Assembly: GCA_028023455.1 (NCBI GenBank)
Contig: JAQFVV010012496.1
Location: 3,905,764-3,969,763, forward strand
Source: Epiperipatus broadwayi
Taxonomy: Eukaryota; Onychophora; Udeonychophora; Euonychophora; Peripatidae
Direction of reading: 5' to 3'
DNA length: 64,000 bases
The notes beneath the pieces were generated by a model. It made no database searches. It worked only from the letters and a program-made list of their open reading frames with translations, and had not been told where the DNA came from. This document shows, piece after piece, positions 1 to 11,091 of this stretch; the first letter of the stretch is position 1, and the number at the start of each line of letters is the position of its first letter. The position numbers and the translations under genes are program-made.

Positions 1-251
1 TTATTATTATTTAATAAATTATTAAATTTATTTAAGAATATTGAGACATTGTTATTAGGTAGCATATAATATAGAACCAAGATTAAAATTGAATTATCCA
101 ATTTAAATTTTATATGTAAACTTTCACAATCAGAACAATTATATTCAATATTTCTGACAATAATATTATCATAGATAAAAGTTATAACATCGCTTCTCTT
201 ACTGTTTTCTCAGCAATATACACATTTTTAAAACCCAAACATATTATTTAG

Positions 252-700
252 CGAGCAAGCATAAGAAATGGTGATCATGTGATGTTTAGTGGTTTAATAC
301 CAATCCTGCCTAATAGAACAGTGGTGGCTATGGTTATTAAAGAACCAAAGACACCAAAATGTGTGAGTACTGAAATATCAGACCTATAGGACTATATAAG
401 TTAATGAACTTGGATTGAAAATATTATTGGGTTTTCAATTTTATTCTCATAGTTTTGTAGTTAAGTAGAGATAAAAGGTGGCTGCTGGAGAGTTGCATTA
501 AATCCTAAGATCTAGGTGCAGTGCTCTCAGATCCAAGGTTTCTCACTGACCAAAGCAACAAGCTAGAAACTAATCTAGGGATATTAGATGAGTAGGCACT
601 AAATAAGGATTTTATGCACAAGCCTTCTGGCATCTATTGATTACTCTGGCTTGCACTGGGTGACACTACTGTATGGATAGTTTTGCTGTTTTAACAAAAA
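252..700 (+). mobile_element. HH-A repeat, nearly full length
   Basis: One monomer of the hammerhead-bearing HH-A family, running from the segment resembling gtggtttaataccaatcctg to its usual end at gatagttttgctg. The expected HHR lies near 535-590, but its core at 546-552 reads CTGACCA, so the conserved G8 is changed to C, and stem II is weakened (AAGC..GCTA). It is predicted inactive. Assignment rests on close similarity to the minus-strand copies at 57.8-58.6 and 59.1-59.5 kb. Confidence 0.75.
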
Positions 701-1194
701 TTCATGACTTAATCATTATACAGAAAATATCCGGTATTTTTTTATACTTCTTATATTTACATGCTCAAAGATAAATAACAAGTTAAATCATTTTTAGAAT
801 AATTTGGCCACTCAGATAAATCATTAAATGTTTTGATTCTGATTTTAGCATCATCAATATTTTCAATTATAGAAACTGTTTTCATATAAAAATTACAATT
901 CTTTACATATCATTAAAAAAACTGATTACAAAACAAATTATACAGATAGTACTTACAAAATCAAACCATAAATTTCACAGATATATTATCTTGCTATGCT
1001 CCCTTGTTTAAACACTATTTTACCATTTTTTAGTCATAAATTTATAATCTTTATATCTGGCTCTAATTTTAACTTTCCCTATTAAATCCTTGTTGCATTT
1101 AGTTAAACCTTTGTTTATAAAGATTTCTCTAATCGAATAAAGTCATCATATATATCCCTACTACATAGAAAGATCCTTTTCTCTTCTAACCATT
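701..1194. other. No recognised feature
   Basis: AT-rich sequence with no coding signal or repeat that I can match elsewhere in the window. Confidence 0.5.
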
Positions 1195-2212
1195 GTCTAA
1201 TATATAGGGTATATGAGCACAGACTTTCACACGACCCACCACTCTCCACTCTATCTCATAACACTGATACACCTGAATACATGTATGTCGAAAAGATAAA
1301 TAATCACCAATATATGTATTTCATGCTAAACCAGCAATCGCCAGTTGGTCAGATTATCATCTCTATGTATATATGTAATAAGTGCTCAGATATATATTAA
1401 GATAGCCAATCTTCATACTTTAATGGACAGGCTTCAATCCACCCCACACTCTAACTCTTCAACTGTCCATCTAATTGAAAATCTGACGATGGAACATTCA
1501 AAGGCCACCCTGAGGCTGAGATTCTCATCACAACCATGGTGACCTAAAGTCAATCTGACCCTCATGTACTGGACATAATCCATTTAATACATATTTGAGA
1601 GATAGGCAGATATCTACTATTTAATAACTGATATACAGGCTTATTATATACTTGTATCAATATATGTAATATATAGGGTATATGAGAACAGACTTTCACA
1701 TGACCCACCCCTCTCCACTCTATCTCATAACACTGTATTTCAGTTATTGCATAGTAGAGATGTCTGCCCTCCTTTGTATATGTATTAAATGGATTATGTC
1801 CTGTACATGAGGGGTCAGATTGACTTTAGGTCAACATGGGTGTGACAAGAATCTCGGGCTCAGGGTGGCCTTTGAGTATTCTATCATCAGATTTTCAATT
1901 GGATGTGATGGTTGAAGAGTTGGAGTGTGGAGTAGATTGAAGCCTGTCCATTAAAGTAGGAGGATTTGCTATCTTAATATATATCTGAGCACTTATAGCA
2001 TATATGTGTGGAGATGGTAATCTGGACCAACTGATGATTACTGGTTTAGCATGAAATACGTATGTTGGTGATTATTTATCTTTTTGACATATATGTGTTC
2101 AAGGGTATCAGTGTTATGAGATAGAATGGTCATGTGAAAGTCTGTGCTCATATACTCTATATATTACATATATTGATACAGATATATAATAAGCCTGTAT
2201 TTCAGTTATAAC
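1195..2212. mobile_element. HH-E fold-back: minus-strand dimer plus inverted copy
   Basis: A complete minus-strand HH-E monomer begins near 1201. The start of a second minus copy follows at 1670, giving a 469-bp head-to-tail period. A plus-strand copy then runs from about 1736 to 2210. The shared ordered landmarks are gtcaatctgaccc, the segment around cctgtccattaaag, the HHR, and a tail with a gaaagtctg-type motif. The minus-strand HHR (core 1338-1344) reads CTGGCGA, and the plus-strand HHR (core 2031-2037) has G instead of A at the cleavage nucleotide. Both are predicted inactive. Confidence 0.75.
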
Positions 2213-2916
2213 CATTGTCTAGTATATTTTAGCACTTTTAAACTTTATTTTCAAAACAGGATACATTTTTTTATACTTATTGTATTCTCTATATATATCA
2301 ATTATGATACTATTAATAAAATCATTCACTTTTCAGTTCTTTTTACTTTATCAATTACAGATAAAAATATTTTCATTTTCTTTATAAAACAAACCAGTTA
2401 TTTCAATTGTTGTATGAATATCATACTGCTTTTTCTATTTATTTCATTTTCATAGAGTTGTAATTTTATGTTTAATTTAGTTTGAATCAGTGATTGGTTA
2501 TATAATTGATTTGTCTATAAAGAGCATCTGAAAGAGTGAAAATTTCTCTTGGGAATTGTGGTGTAAAATTATTCAGACATCAGGTATATGTTGGCTTCTT
2601 ATTAGTCTGTGCAAGATGCAATCGAATGTAAATCTGATTTTTGATGTGGATTATGAAGTCTTCAATGTTAGAATGGTAAAATCTAGGATTTAATCATGAA
2701 ACATAGCATCTTTTCTTTTCCTTTTTTCCCTTTAAAGAAGGATGTCGTAGTATAAACTGCTATAACATTGGCAAAAGTTTGCTCTATATTATTATATGTT
2801 GAATTGCTGGATACTGACCTATTGAATTGGTAAGCAATTTTTCTTTTATTTTTAAATGTTGTTTCTTGTAGTTAAATATGATAATAAAATTCAGAGTAAT
2901 TAAAAAACATATATAT
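2213..2916. other. No recognised feature
   Basis: AT-rich spacer with no supported gene or repeat. Confidence 0.5.
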
Positions 2917-3245
2917 ATATGTCATTAAAAGTTACTAAATACTTAGATGATTCTAATATCAGTAACAATCAACAATTTCAAACTGTTGTCAAGGCAACCT
3001 CCTTTTAAAAATAAAGATGGAATCCCACCTTTATTTATATTCCAAAATATTTATATAGATATTAAAGATAGCAACTTGACCACAAAGACTGAAATTATTG
3101 ATACAATCTTTAGTGTCTATACAAATTTATTGATCAATTATAAAGGTGGGGTTCCAACTTTATTGTTAAAAGATGGTTGTCTTGACAACAGTTTAAAATT
3201 GTTGATTGTTATTGGGATTGATAAGTGACTTTTAATGATTACTCA
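2917..3245. mobile_element. Family G fold-back MITE
   Basis: A ~330-bp palindromic element. The left arm (from about 2925) holds caacaatttcaaactgttgt then caaggcaacctcc. The right arm holds the complement, gttgtcttgacaacagttt then attgttgattgttattggg. Inner arms carry ggaatcccacctttat and its inverse. The open reading frame across it (2947-3228) is read through the repeat and is not taken as a gene. Relatives lie at 21.4, 35.2-35.5, 42.0-42.3, 45.8-46.2 and 51.3 kb. Confidence 0.7.
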
Positions 3246-3970
3246 CAAATTCATTTAGCTTAAGCATTATTACATTTATTATATATATATTAAAATAATA
3301 AATATAATATTAAATAATTTCTTACTTGAAAAGCACAGTTACCACAGACTCTAATGACATTACTATTATTAGTAATAGTATTAATATTAATATTTTTTAA
3401 AAATTATTTTAAAATGTATATATAATAATTTATTTTCTTTTACCACACGTGTTTTCAAATATTAAGAAAAGATATATATAAATAAATTATAACTCATAAT
3501 GAAGTAATAAAATTTGACAGTTATGAAAATTTGGTAGATACCTCTTGTAATTTTGTCTAATTAAAATGTTTTCAAAACATGATTTAAATTAATATCAGTT
3601 ACTGAATTAAGAATTAATGGAGTTGCATTTTTATTTTAAAATGACCTTTCCCCTTTTCAGTTTTTCTCTCTTTTAATAAATAGAAAGACTAATTTAATTT
3701 TACACAAGAGTGAATTGGACAAATTTTACATATATGATTATATTAGAAAAATAAATTAAAAATATAACTCTTGAAAAACTTACATATGTTACATTTTTAT
3801 TTTTTAATTTATCAGATATATACTGAATTTAAACTAAAATTAAAAATTTAATTATTCAAAAATTTATTAGAAAAACTTGCTTTTGAAATAATTTTAAGAA
3901 TAAAAACAAAAGTTTTTTTTTTTTTCCTGATTTGGATTTTTTTTTGTTTTGAACTCAAAATCTGCAACAG
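3246..3970. other. No recognised feature
   Basis: Very AT-rich sequence with T-runs near 3915 and nothing identifiable. Confidence 0.5.
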
Positions 3971-3977
3971 ATGTCAT

Positions 3978-4049
3978 GCATTAGTGTCCGAATGGTTAGC
4001 ACAGCTGCCTTACAAGCAGTTGTCCTGGAGTTCGCTCCCAGCCGACGCT
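3978..4049 (+). tRNA. tRNA-like SINE or tRNA pseudogene, anticodon TAC
   Basis: Folds as a tRNA: an imperfect acceptor GCATTAG/CCGACGC, A-box-like gaatggttagca, anticodon arm GCTGC-CTTACAA-GCAGT (anticodon TAC, valine) and B-box-like gagttcgctcc. The body resembles eukaryotic tRNA-Gly(TCC) rather than tRNA-Val. It is followed by tttgacacatt and a run of A, a 3' flank shared with the copies at 50.1 and 55.2 kb. That points to a dispersed tRNA-derived element rather than a working tRNA gene. Confidence 0.6.
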
Positions 4050-4357
4050 TTGACACATTAAAAAAAAAATCTGCAACAGATTTCAGATATTTCTATTATC
4101 TTAAAACCAACAAACAAAGCACAAAGTTTATTATTATTTTCCTATTTTGCGACAGTAACATAAATCTAACATTTGAAAAGTAAATCAGATATTTTTTACT
4201 TCTGGTCTAAAAAATGACTAAATTTTTATTGATACAAAATTCTTTTAATATATTTTCCAACAATAAGGATCTAATATAGACTTACTGAATTTTAGCATTC
4301 TATTATCATGATTGCTAGACTCACTTTTGACTCTGATGGATAATTTTATTTATATCA

Positions 4358-5185
4358 ATGTATACATATAAGGAAAGAATAGTGAATGGAAATTATTTAT
4401 ATCATTTCGATTTTGTAGATGATGTAGTTGTTTTTGTAAATAATGTTTTAGAGCTTCAGGAAATGTTGCAAGAGTTATCAGATGAAAGTAAGAAAGTACG
4501 ATTAAAGGTAAATGTTAAAAAGACTAAAATAATGCTCAATGGATTTTCTGAAAAGAAGAAAATAATGATTGATAATTGTGAATTAGAAGAAATTAACAAC
4601 TACAAATACATTGGTCAGATTATTCCTACACATGGAAACAATTGTATGAAATTAATCATAGAATTAGTAGGAGCACTTTTGGGAGAAATAATTTAATATT
4701 AAAAGGAAATATGTCTATGGGTTTGAAAAGAAAATTTTTAAATAAATATGTGTTAGCAGCCCTTACTTATAGATCTAAGACTTGGACACTTAATATAGAA
4801 GCAATACAGAAACTTCAGACCACTCAACAAATTATGGAGATGTGTATGTTAGGACTAACTAGGCAATAAAAAATGAAATACATGGGTGAGAGAACACACA
4901 AAGTTATTACTGACGTCAATGAAAGAATTAAGACTGAAATGGGGTTGGATTGGACATAGTAGTATTGTTAGAAAAGGTGTTAATAGATGAACACTTGAAA
5001 TCTTAAACAGGATTCCAAGAGATTGTAAAAGACCTTGAAAGAGACCACGTGTAAGATAGATGGATGAAATAAGGAACTGTGCTAAAGTGATGTAGAGAAG
5101 AGAAGATGGGGATTAGAAAAGATGGATTGAAGTCAGAGAGACCTTCATGCTGCAGTGGATTTATAATAGTTGAAAATAAAATGAT
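4358..5185 (+). pseudogene. RTE-type LINE fragment, RT C-terminal half
   Basis: A 5'-truncated, decayed copy of the LINE at 37.1-40.4 kb. An open stretch (4358-4696) encodes the reverse transcriptase catalytic region; the usual FADD motif reads FVDD, followed by VVVF and a segment ending in KTKIML. A frameshift near 4645 moves the reading to 4642-4869 (segment with NNLILKGNM and TYRSKTWTLN). From 4870 to 5185 the matching C-terminal DNA is full of stops (GHI..R, ILNRIPRD and MDEIR remnants). It ends in tandem TA repeats as a LINE 3' end. It cannot be functional. Confidence 0.85.
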
Positions 5186-5189
5186 ATAT

Positions 5190-5980
5190 ATATATAAACG
5201 CACAAATAAAATTGTCATGCAATATTTTTAACATTCAGTTATAATAATAAATAAATTTCTAATTATGTATTATATAATACTTTCATAAGCTATACATATC
5301 ATTATTTCCTTATGCTGTTTAAATGTTGGAAAAGTAATTCTAAAGTTCTATCATTTAATCGGAATATGCATCTGTAAAACCCCAAATTAACATAAATTTA
5401 ACAATAGGCACATAAGACAGTCTTTCTAATGCTGTGTAACACTATTTTTAACAAAATAATTCAAAAGTTTATTTTATATTTTGTTTTCTACTCCCCCCCC
5501 CCCCCTATTTTAAAAGATTATTTCAAACTGTATAGAGTTAAAAGGGTTAATTCATCAAAGAAGAGTAACCATGTTAATCCTATAGCAAAATTCAGTTTTT
5601 TTAATAGTCATGTTGACTGGCGTTTTAAGTGCAGTCAAACTTTTCATTATAAAGGGATTTAAAATACATTTTGATTTGCATAGGGAAAACATAACACAGT
5701 TACGCAAATGAAAAATGTGTATCACTTATCACTAATTATATTTGCATTTATTACATAATTTACTTATGTATATCTTTAACAAAATTATTAAAAACAGGTT
5801 TAAATGCCAGAACAGTACATTTTAAATAAATACCGTTTGATACTAATTTTTGTTTTTCTTTATGATCTATTTTAATATGCCGCATATACTTATTAGTCAT
5901 TAAAGGTCAGCCATGGGCTCACTGTCTGCAGGCGGCAAACAATCGTTCTACTTCTAGAAAAGCCTCATCATATTACAATC
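5190..5980. other. No recognised feature; poly-C run
   Basis: AT-rich spacer with an uninterrupted C run near 5492-5505, unusual against this base composition. No gene or repeat was recognised. Confidence 0.5.
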
Positions 5981-5984
5981 ACAT

Positions 5985-6780
5985 TTTGTAAAATATATAT
6001 GTGCTTGGCACACAGATAATGAAGTTAATAAAAAAACAAATAATACTCCACAATTTAATGAGCTGAGTGCTTTCGGGAGGCTTTCTGCTCCCATAATCAT
6101 AAAATGCAATATGCAAATGTATGCAAATTAATGTGAAGTGATTAAAGAGGCCATTTTCATGGGAGAAAAAAACATGCATCTAGTCTATTGATTGATGTTG
6201 GATCACTTGCTATATAGCATGCTTCTTTTACCTTCTGTTTGGTATTGTTTCTTTCAGAACAAACAACAATTGCTGTAGTTGTTGGAAAGCATGGCCAGTG
6301 GACCTTTCCTGTTCAGCGAAAATTGAATTACCTTCTAGTTTAGGGTAGTCTTATTATAAAGGTATTTGTGCTGTGCTATTCTGCTTGCAATGTTAGTCCT
6401 GGTTTCTCCATAATATGATGCTTGGCAGTTACTCTGGGGGCATGTGATTTTATAAAAGACTTGAGGTGTTAGTTTGTTCTGAAAGAAACAACACCAAATG
6501 GAAGGTAAAAGAAGCATACTATATAGCAAAGCGATTCAACATCAATCAATAGATAAAATGCATGTTTTTCTCTCACACAAAAATGGCCTCTTTAATCACT
6601 TCACATTAATTTGCATATATTTGCAAATTGCATTTGTATAGTTCTCCACACTTTAGTAGCTATGATTATGGGAGTATAAAGCCTTCCGAAAGCACTCAGC
6701 TCATTAAATTGTGGAGTATTATTTGCTTTTACTAACTTCATTATCTGTGCACAAAGCACATATAAAGGTTATAGATTACA
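5985..6780. mobile_element. PLE fold-back remnant
   Basis: Inverted arms at about 5985-6250 and 6500-6780, centred near 6382. Both arms carry a stretch with gagctgagtgctttcggga or its complement, and gcatgcttcttttacctt or its inverse. The longer minus-strand copy includes a GIY-YIG coding piece. Both arms contain an HHR-like relic: on the plus strand of the right arm, near 6658-6712, AGCT, then ATGATTAT in place of CTGATGA, a GC-rich hairpin, GAAA and GCACTCAGCT. The core is broken, so this is a relic at best. Confidence 0.65.
6335..6529 (-). pseudogene. PLE GIY-YIG endonuclease fragment
   Basis: The minus-strand reading contains a cysteine-rich lead-in (VFYKITCPQSNC), then SYYGET as the second half of the GIY-YIG motif, then a helix with RIAQHKYLY. 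In PLEs this domain sits at the C-terminus after the reverse transcriptase and makes the nick that primes target-site reverse transcription. Only about 50 residues are left; the RT and the downstream EH...H segment are missing. It lies in the middle of the fold-back at 5985-6780. Confidence 0.75.
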
Positions 6781-7160
6781 TGCTAATGAAGTAAGTATTT
6801 AATCACATTTATCTATTTGTATAATCATTGTGTCATCATAGATCTGACTAACTTTCTCTATATAAAAACAACTTGATACCCATTTGCTGATCAATACATA
6901 GTATCTGGCTGTACTGATTCTAAGCCAACTACTTGATAAAAAATTAACTGACATAACAAATAGTTAGCCTGTGTGTTATTACGAGCACTTAAATGTATTT
7001 GAAAAGTAAATGCAACTATAGTTTAATAATTATAGTACTAGGTTAACTTCTGTTAGTGATAAAGACTGCATCATACTATAGTTATATTTGTTTTTTACTT
7101 TTACAGTTAATACTTCAGCCAATATAGATTAAATTCAGATCTTTACTCTCTATCTAATAA
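6781..7160. other. No recognised feature
   Basis: AT-rich spacer; nothing supported. Confidence 0.5.
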
Positions 7161-7164
7161 TAAC

Positions 7165-7608
7165 ATTGTCTTTCTTATTGCATTGCCAAATCCATATAAT
7201 ATTAATATCATCTATGTTCTTTATTAGTTTTTACAATGCTTTTTTTACAACCAGCTATTGACAGTTTCGATTGCCCCAGCAATCTTTTTCAGAACTTCTA
7301 TTTATATTTCCAAATCTTAACTGCTAAATTTAGTAGTTAAGATTTGGAAATATGAAAGGTCTGAAGAAGATTGCTGGGGTGATTGAAACCATCAATAATG
7401 AGTTGTAAAAAAAGCATTGTAAAAACTAATAAGGAACATAGGTGATATTAATATTATATGGATTTGGCAATGCAATAAGATTAGTATTTAAGATTTGGAA
7501 ATATAGAAGTTCTGAAGAAGATTGCTAGAGCAATTGAAACTGTCAATAGGTAGTTGTAAAAAAATCATCGTAAAAACTAATAAAGAACATAGATGATATT
7601 AATATCTA
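7165..7608. mobile_element. HH-B array: inverted copy plus head-to-tail pair
   Basis: A minus-strand copy (about 7165-7320) faces two plus-strand copies whose cores start at 7361 and 7512, a 151-bp period. Each unit reads aagatttggaaatat, then CTGAAGA (fits the HHR consensus CTGANGA), a hairpin of the type GATTG-CTGGGG-CAATC, and GAAAC. Stem III would have a loop of a single base, so a monomeric hammerhead is doubtful. The minus copy has CTGAAAA. The unit ends with tgatattaatatt. Confidence 0.65.
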
Positions 7609-7609
7609 A

Positions 7610-8098
7610 TAATGACTAAGTATCCATTTACTAGATGACTAGGAGAGCCTTGAAAGACTATTTAAAAAAATCCAAAGCTTATTTGAGACCTGAAACATAA
7701 AATATTGAATCAATATAGATTCAAACATTAGATCATGACTCAAATAAAGGTAAATGCACTAAAGGATACAGTAAGTAACCTGTTACCTGAAATATGGAAT
7801 AATTAAATACAGGAATATTACATTTATAAACATGAGGAAATTAGTCACATCTGTTGGGGAACTTTTTTTTAAAGTATGATTAATTATCATAGTTTTTTAA
7901 AGAGATTTGAAAGTTGGATTAATATTAATATTAAGAATTTTAGTGAGGCTCAAATTATAATGATCAATTAACAGAAGTTATAATATGATCAATAAATTAC
8001 CAGAGTGCAGGAGTATATCAAATTCCAAAGTAATATTCCATGAAAATAACATTATTGTATTTAAATATAATATAACAATTTGTCAATTTTTAAATCAG
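7610..8098. other. No recognised feature
   Basis: AT-rich spacer without supported features. Confidence 0.5.
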
Positions 8099-8224
8099 AG
8101 TTTCTTTAATATAAATAAATAAAGTAATAACTAAATAATATTTCCAAGTGCTTTCAACTCTTACGAGTCCTTATCAAGGCAGTGTAAAAAATTCTATTTT
8201 CTCCTAGGTGATGAATTTAACATT

Positions 8225-8560
8225 TCATTGTATTGGCCAGAAACAACTAATCAGAAAGCTGGTTAATTTCGAATTCATAGCACAAGATGAATTTTGTATA
8301 AGATATGATTCTTTAATCTTGCGTTTTTTATCATGTGTTTCGTGCATTAATATTGTAAAATCCTTTAGACTACATATATGGCTTGTACTATTTTGGTGAA
8401 CATAAAAAGCTGAATAAACTGTATCATCTTCTCTTGCTCTATTATACATATAATTATGTTGTTGAAGATGATATTTGATATTTGTTTTGATTTCTCCAAC
8501 ATATATTGCACTACAATTTATTTGTGGGCATCTAATAGAGTATACAACACTGCTTTTATC
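8225..8560 (-). pseudogene. PLE GIY-YIG fragment, outer left copy
   Basis: The minus strand encodes the PLE C-terminal endonuclease: CPQINC lead-in, then AIYVGEI as the YIG half, a QHNYMYNRA helix and a downstream KRKIKESYLIQN segment, ending before a stop near 8225. It keeps the YIG segment that the matching copy at 9725-10141 has lost. No RT domain remains upstream. Confidence 0.75.
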
Positions 8561-8927
8561 TTCTTATTTATTACTTCCTTATAATTATTTAATACAAGTG
8601 AGTTATAATAAACAAATGCTATTATCTATTATATTGAAACATTATAAACAATGTAAAATATATAATTGTTAATTAGAGAAGATATTAATTAGTATTAAAG
8701 TTTATCGGCTTAACGTTTTCGAGGATCCATGCCTCATATTCATAGCCTTCATAAAATGTATAATAAAATATGCAAATACAAATATTCAAATAAGCTAGTA
8801 TTACGTAGCCCATTTCTTCGAGATCTCAAAGCAAGTGTCCTTTCTATTAATGGCATGGATGTTTCCATCGATGTAAAATGCCTCCTTTATTTTTCTTTTG
8901 TGATCATTTGATTCTGAGCACAATATT

Positions 8928-9518
8928 ATGGGATTGGCAGGTATTAAATATCTATTAGCAGCAGGGTTCAAATTTAAAGCTATTAAAAATAAAATCATAA
9001 AATTTAATAATACAATAAACAATAATGTACCTCGCACCAATCTACCTAGAATAACAATCCCCTACATTCCTAAAATATCTAACAAACTAATGAAAGCATT
9101 AAACGATAAATTTAACATAGCAGTTAGAACTCCATCTAATTCTAATAGATTGCTTAACAACTCTAAAGACCACATTGATCGACCGTTCACCCCACATGTG
9201 GTGTACTCTATTGCTTGCCCTCAGGTTGGATGCCACACTATATATTATGGTGAAACGAAAGCTACAATCAATACTAGACTGGGTCAACATATTTACACAT
9301 TTAACAGAGCTCAAAAAAACAGCAACATGTCCTCTGTGTTCTTGGAGCATGCTAAACAATCTGGACACAACTTCACACCCGCCAATCCCATAATATTGTG
9401 CTCAGAATCAAATGATCACAAAAGAAAAATAAAGGAGGCATTTTACATCAATGGAAACATCCATGCCATTAATAGAAAGGACACTTGCTTCGAGATCTTG
9501 AAGAAATGGGCTACGTAA
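8928..9518 (+). pseudogene. PLE C-terminal fragment with intact GIY-YIG domain
   Basis: An uninterrupted 196-codon frame, the best-preserved PLE endonuclease here. Residues ~1-80 match the end of the RT-to-linker region (PRITIPYIPKISNKLM, then RTPSNSNRLLNNSKD). Residues ~92-196 are the GIY-YIG domain: VVYSIACPQVGC, YYGET, a conserved R in TRLGQH, SVFLEHAKQSGH and a C-terminal KRKIKEAFYINGNI...NRK. Full PLE proteins are several times longer, so this is 5'-truncated. The methionine start is only the first ATG in the frame. It runs into the right inner arm of the palindrome. Confidence 0.8.
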
Positions 9519-9724
9519 TACTAACTTATTTGAATATTTGTATTTGCATATTTTATTATACATTTTATGAAGGCTATGAATATGAGGCATGGATCCTCGA
9601 AAACGTTAAGCTGATAAACTTTAATACTAATTAATATCTTCTCTAATTAACAATTATATATTTTACATATAGTGAGAAGTAAAGCCATATTTATAAACAA
9701 TGTAGTAATAGTGATCATATAAAT

Positions 9725-10141
9725 ATGAATAATAAACCATGGATGTCATTAGCTTTTATTCCGAATATTAATAAAAATATAATAAAGATTTTAAGTCAAG
9801 ATTTTCGATTAGCATGGAGAACTCCACCTAACCTTAATAGATTAATAAATAATTCTAAGGAAGTAATAAATAGGAAGAATAAAAGCAGGGTTGTATACTC
9901 TATTAGATGCCCACAAATAAATTGTAGAACAAGAGAAGATGATACAGTTTATTCAGCTTTTTATGTTCACCAAAATAGTACAGGCCATGCATGTAGTCCA
10001 AAGGATTTTACATTATTAATGCATAAAACATATAATAAAAAATGCAAGATTAAAGAATCATATCTTATACAAAATTCATCTGGTGCTATGAATTCGAAAT
10101 TAACCAGCTTTCTGATTAGTTGTTTCTGGCCAATACAATGA
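9725..10141 (+). pseudogene. PLE GIY-YIG fragment with internal deletion, outer right copy
   Basis: The frame is open from the linker (MSLAFIPNINKN, RTPPNLNRLINNSKE) to the C-terminal tail, but CPQINC jumps directly to TREDD. By comparison with the inverted left copy, about 84 bp covering the YIG tyrosine/glycine motif and the following helix are missing, in frame. The endonuclease active site is therefore gone despite the open frame. Confidence 0.8.
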
Positions 10142-10269
10142 AATGTTAAATTCATCACCTAGGAGAAAATAGAATTTTTTACACTGCCTTGATAAGGACT
10201 CGTAAGAGTTGAAAGTGCTTGGAAATATTATTTAGTTATTATTTTATTTATTTATATTAAAGAAACTCT

Positions 10270-11085
10270 GTTTTAACGATTGACAAATTGTTATATTATA
10301 TTTATAGTTATATATTAACAGAAGTATTATTTATTCATTATTGTATTTATAAAAAATTGCTGACAGTTTTTTTTTTTTTTCAAAATTGACGTTGTGACTT
10401 ACAACATACACCAATTAGTTGCACCCATAGTAAATTTAAACAAGATAATAGCCAGTAATAATATATAATATTTCTACTAGAAATCATGCTATAAATATTG
10501 ATGATTTGAAATATGTAGTGAACAAATGTGATTGATTTCTTTTATGAGCAACACAATTTTTGATTGTTATAATTAAGTAAAAAGAATAGTTCATTGGCAT
10601 GTCTTTGCAATGTAGAAGGCTCCAATAATAACAGCAAGTATTAATTAGTTTCTTGTGGTCAGAGTAATTGTTTTTTATAATTGAAATTTAGAACACAGCG
10701 AAGTGTATAGAAAACCAAAAATTGCCATACTGATCAAAACATGAATGGAAAAATATAACATTAAAGGAGTAGTTTCATGACCTAATAATAAGAGACTCAA
10801 GAAGTGACAATACCACTGGAGTAAGTTTTTTCTGATATAGTTTTACTTAAAGGTCATGAAGCAAATATTGATATTTTGAAATACCTAGTGACATCAATAA
10901 TATTAGAGAAATATAATAAGAAATAATACATACTTAATTCTATATTATCTTACAGCAGCAATTAAAACCCCGAATAACTGTCAGTAAATGTAAAATGTAG
11001 AATAAACCCATCTATACTTTATCTTTGATTATATATAAGCACACCATTTATTGATATATATACATGCAGATCATGATTCATATAT
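10270..11085. other. No recognised feature
   Basis: AT-rich sequence with a T-run near 10368 and TA microsatellites near 11080; no gene or matched repeat. Confidence 0.5.
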
Positions 11086-11091
11086 ATATAT

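Larger units (their letters stand above)
8100..10268. mobile_element. Nested PLE palindrome
   Basis: A ~2.2-kb inverted repeat centred near 9160. The outer arms (about 8100-8690 and 9640-10268) are two copies of one PLE 3' region in opposite orientation. Inside them lies a second PLE, with inner arms about 8700-8940 and 9380-9620. Only about 8940-9380 is single-copy. Near the inner-arm ends (9570-9620 +, 8700-8745 -) is a hairpin followed by GAAAACGTTA and, in one arm, a GGCT/AGCC pair, resembling a terminal PLE hammerhead with palindromic stem III AACGTT. Its core reads ATGAATATGA, so it looks degraded. Confidence 0.8.

Noticed and set aside
1345-1542. 65-codon open frame
   Set aside because: It is antisense to an HH-E repeat and not conserved as coding in other copies.
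2947-3228. 93-codon open frame
   Set aside because: It runs through both arms of the family G palindrome and has no protein motif.
5490-5506. Poly-C run as a functional site
   Set aside because: A simple homopolymer; nothing around it supports a function.
8150-8200. Hammerhead-like TTGATAA-hairpin-GAAAG at PLE arms (also 10185-10222 +)
   Set aside because: Two core positions (C3, G8) deviate in both arms; kept only as a possible relic, not annotated as a ribozyme.
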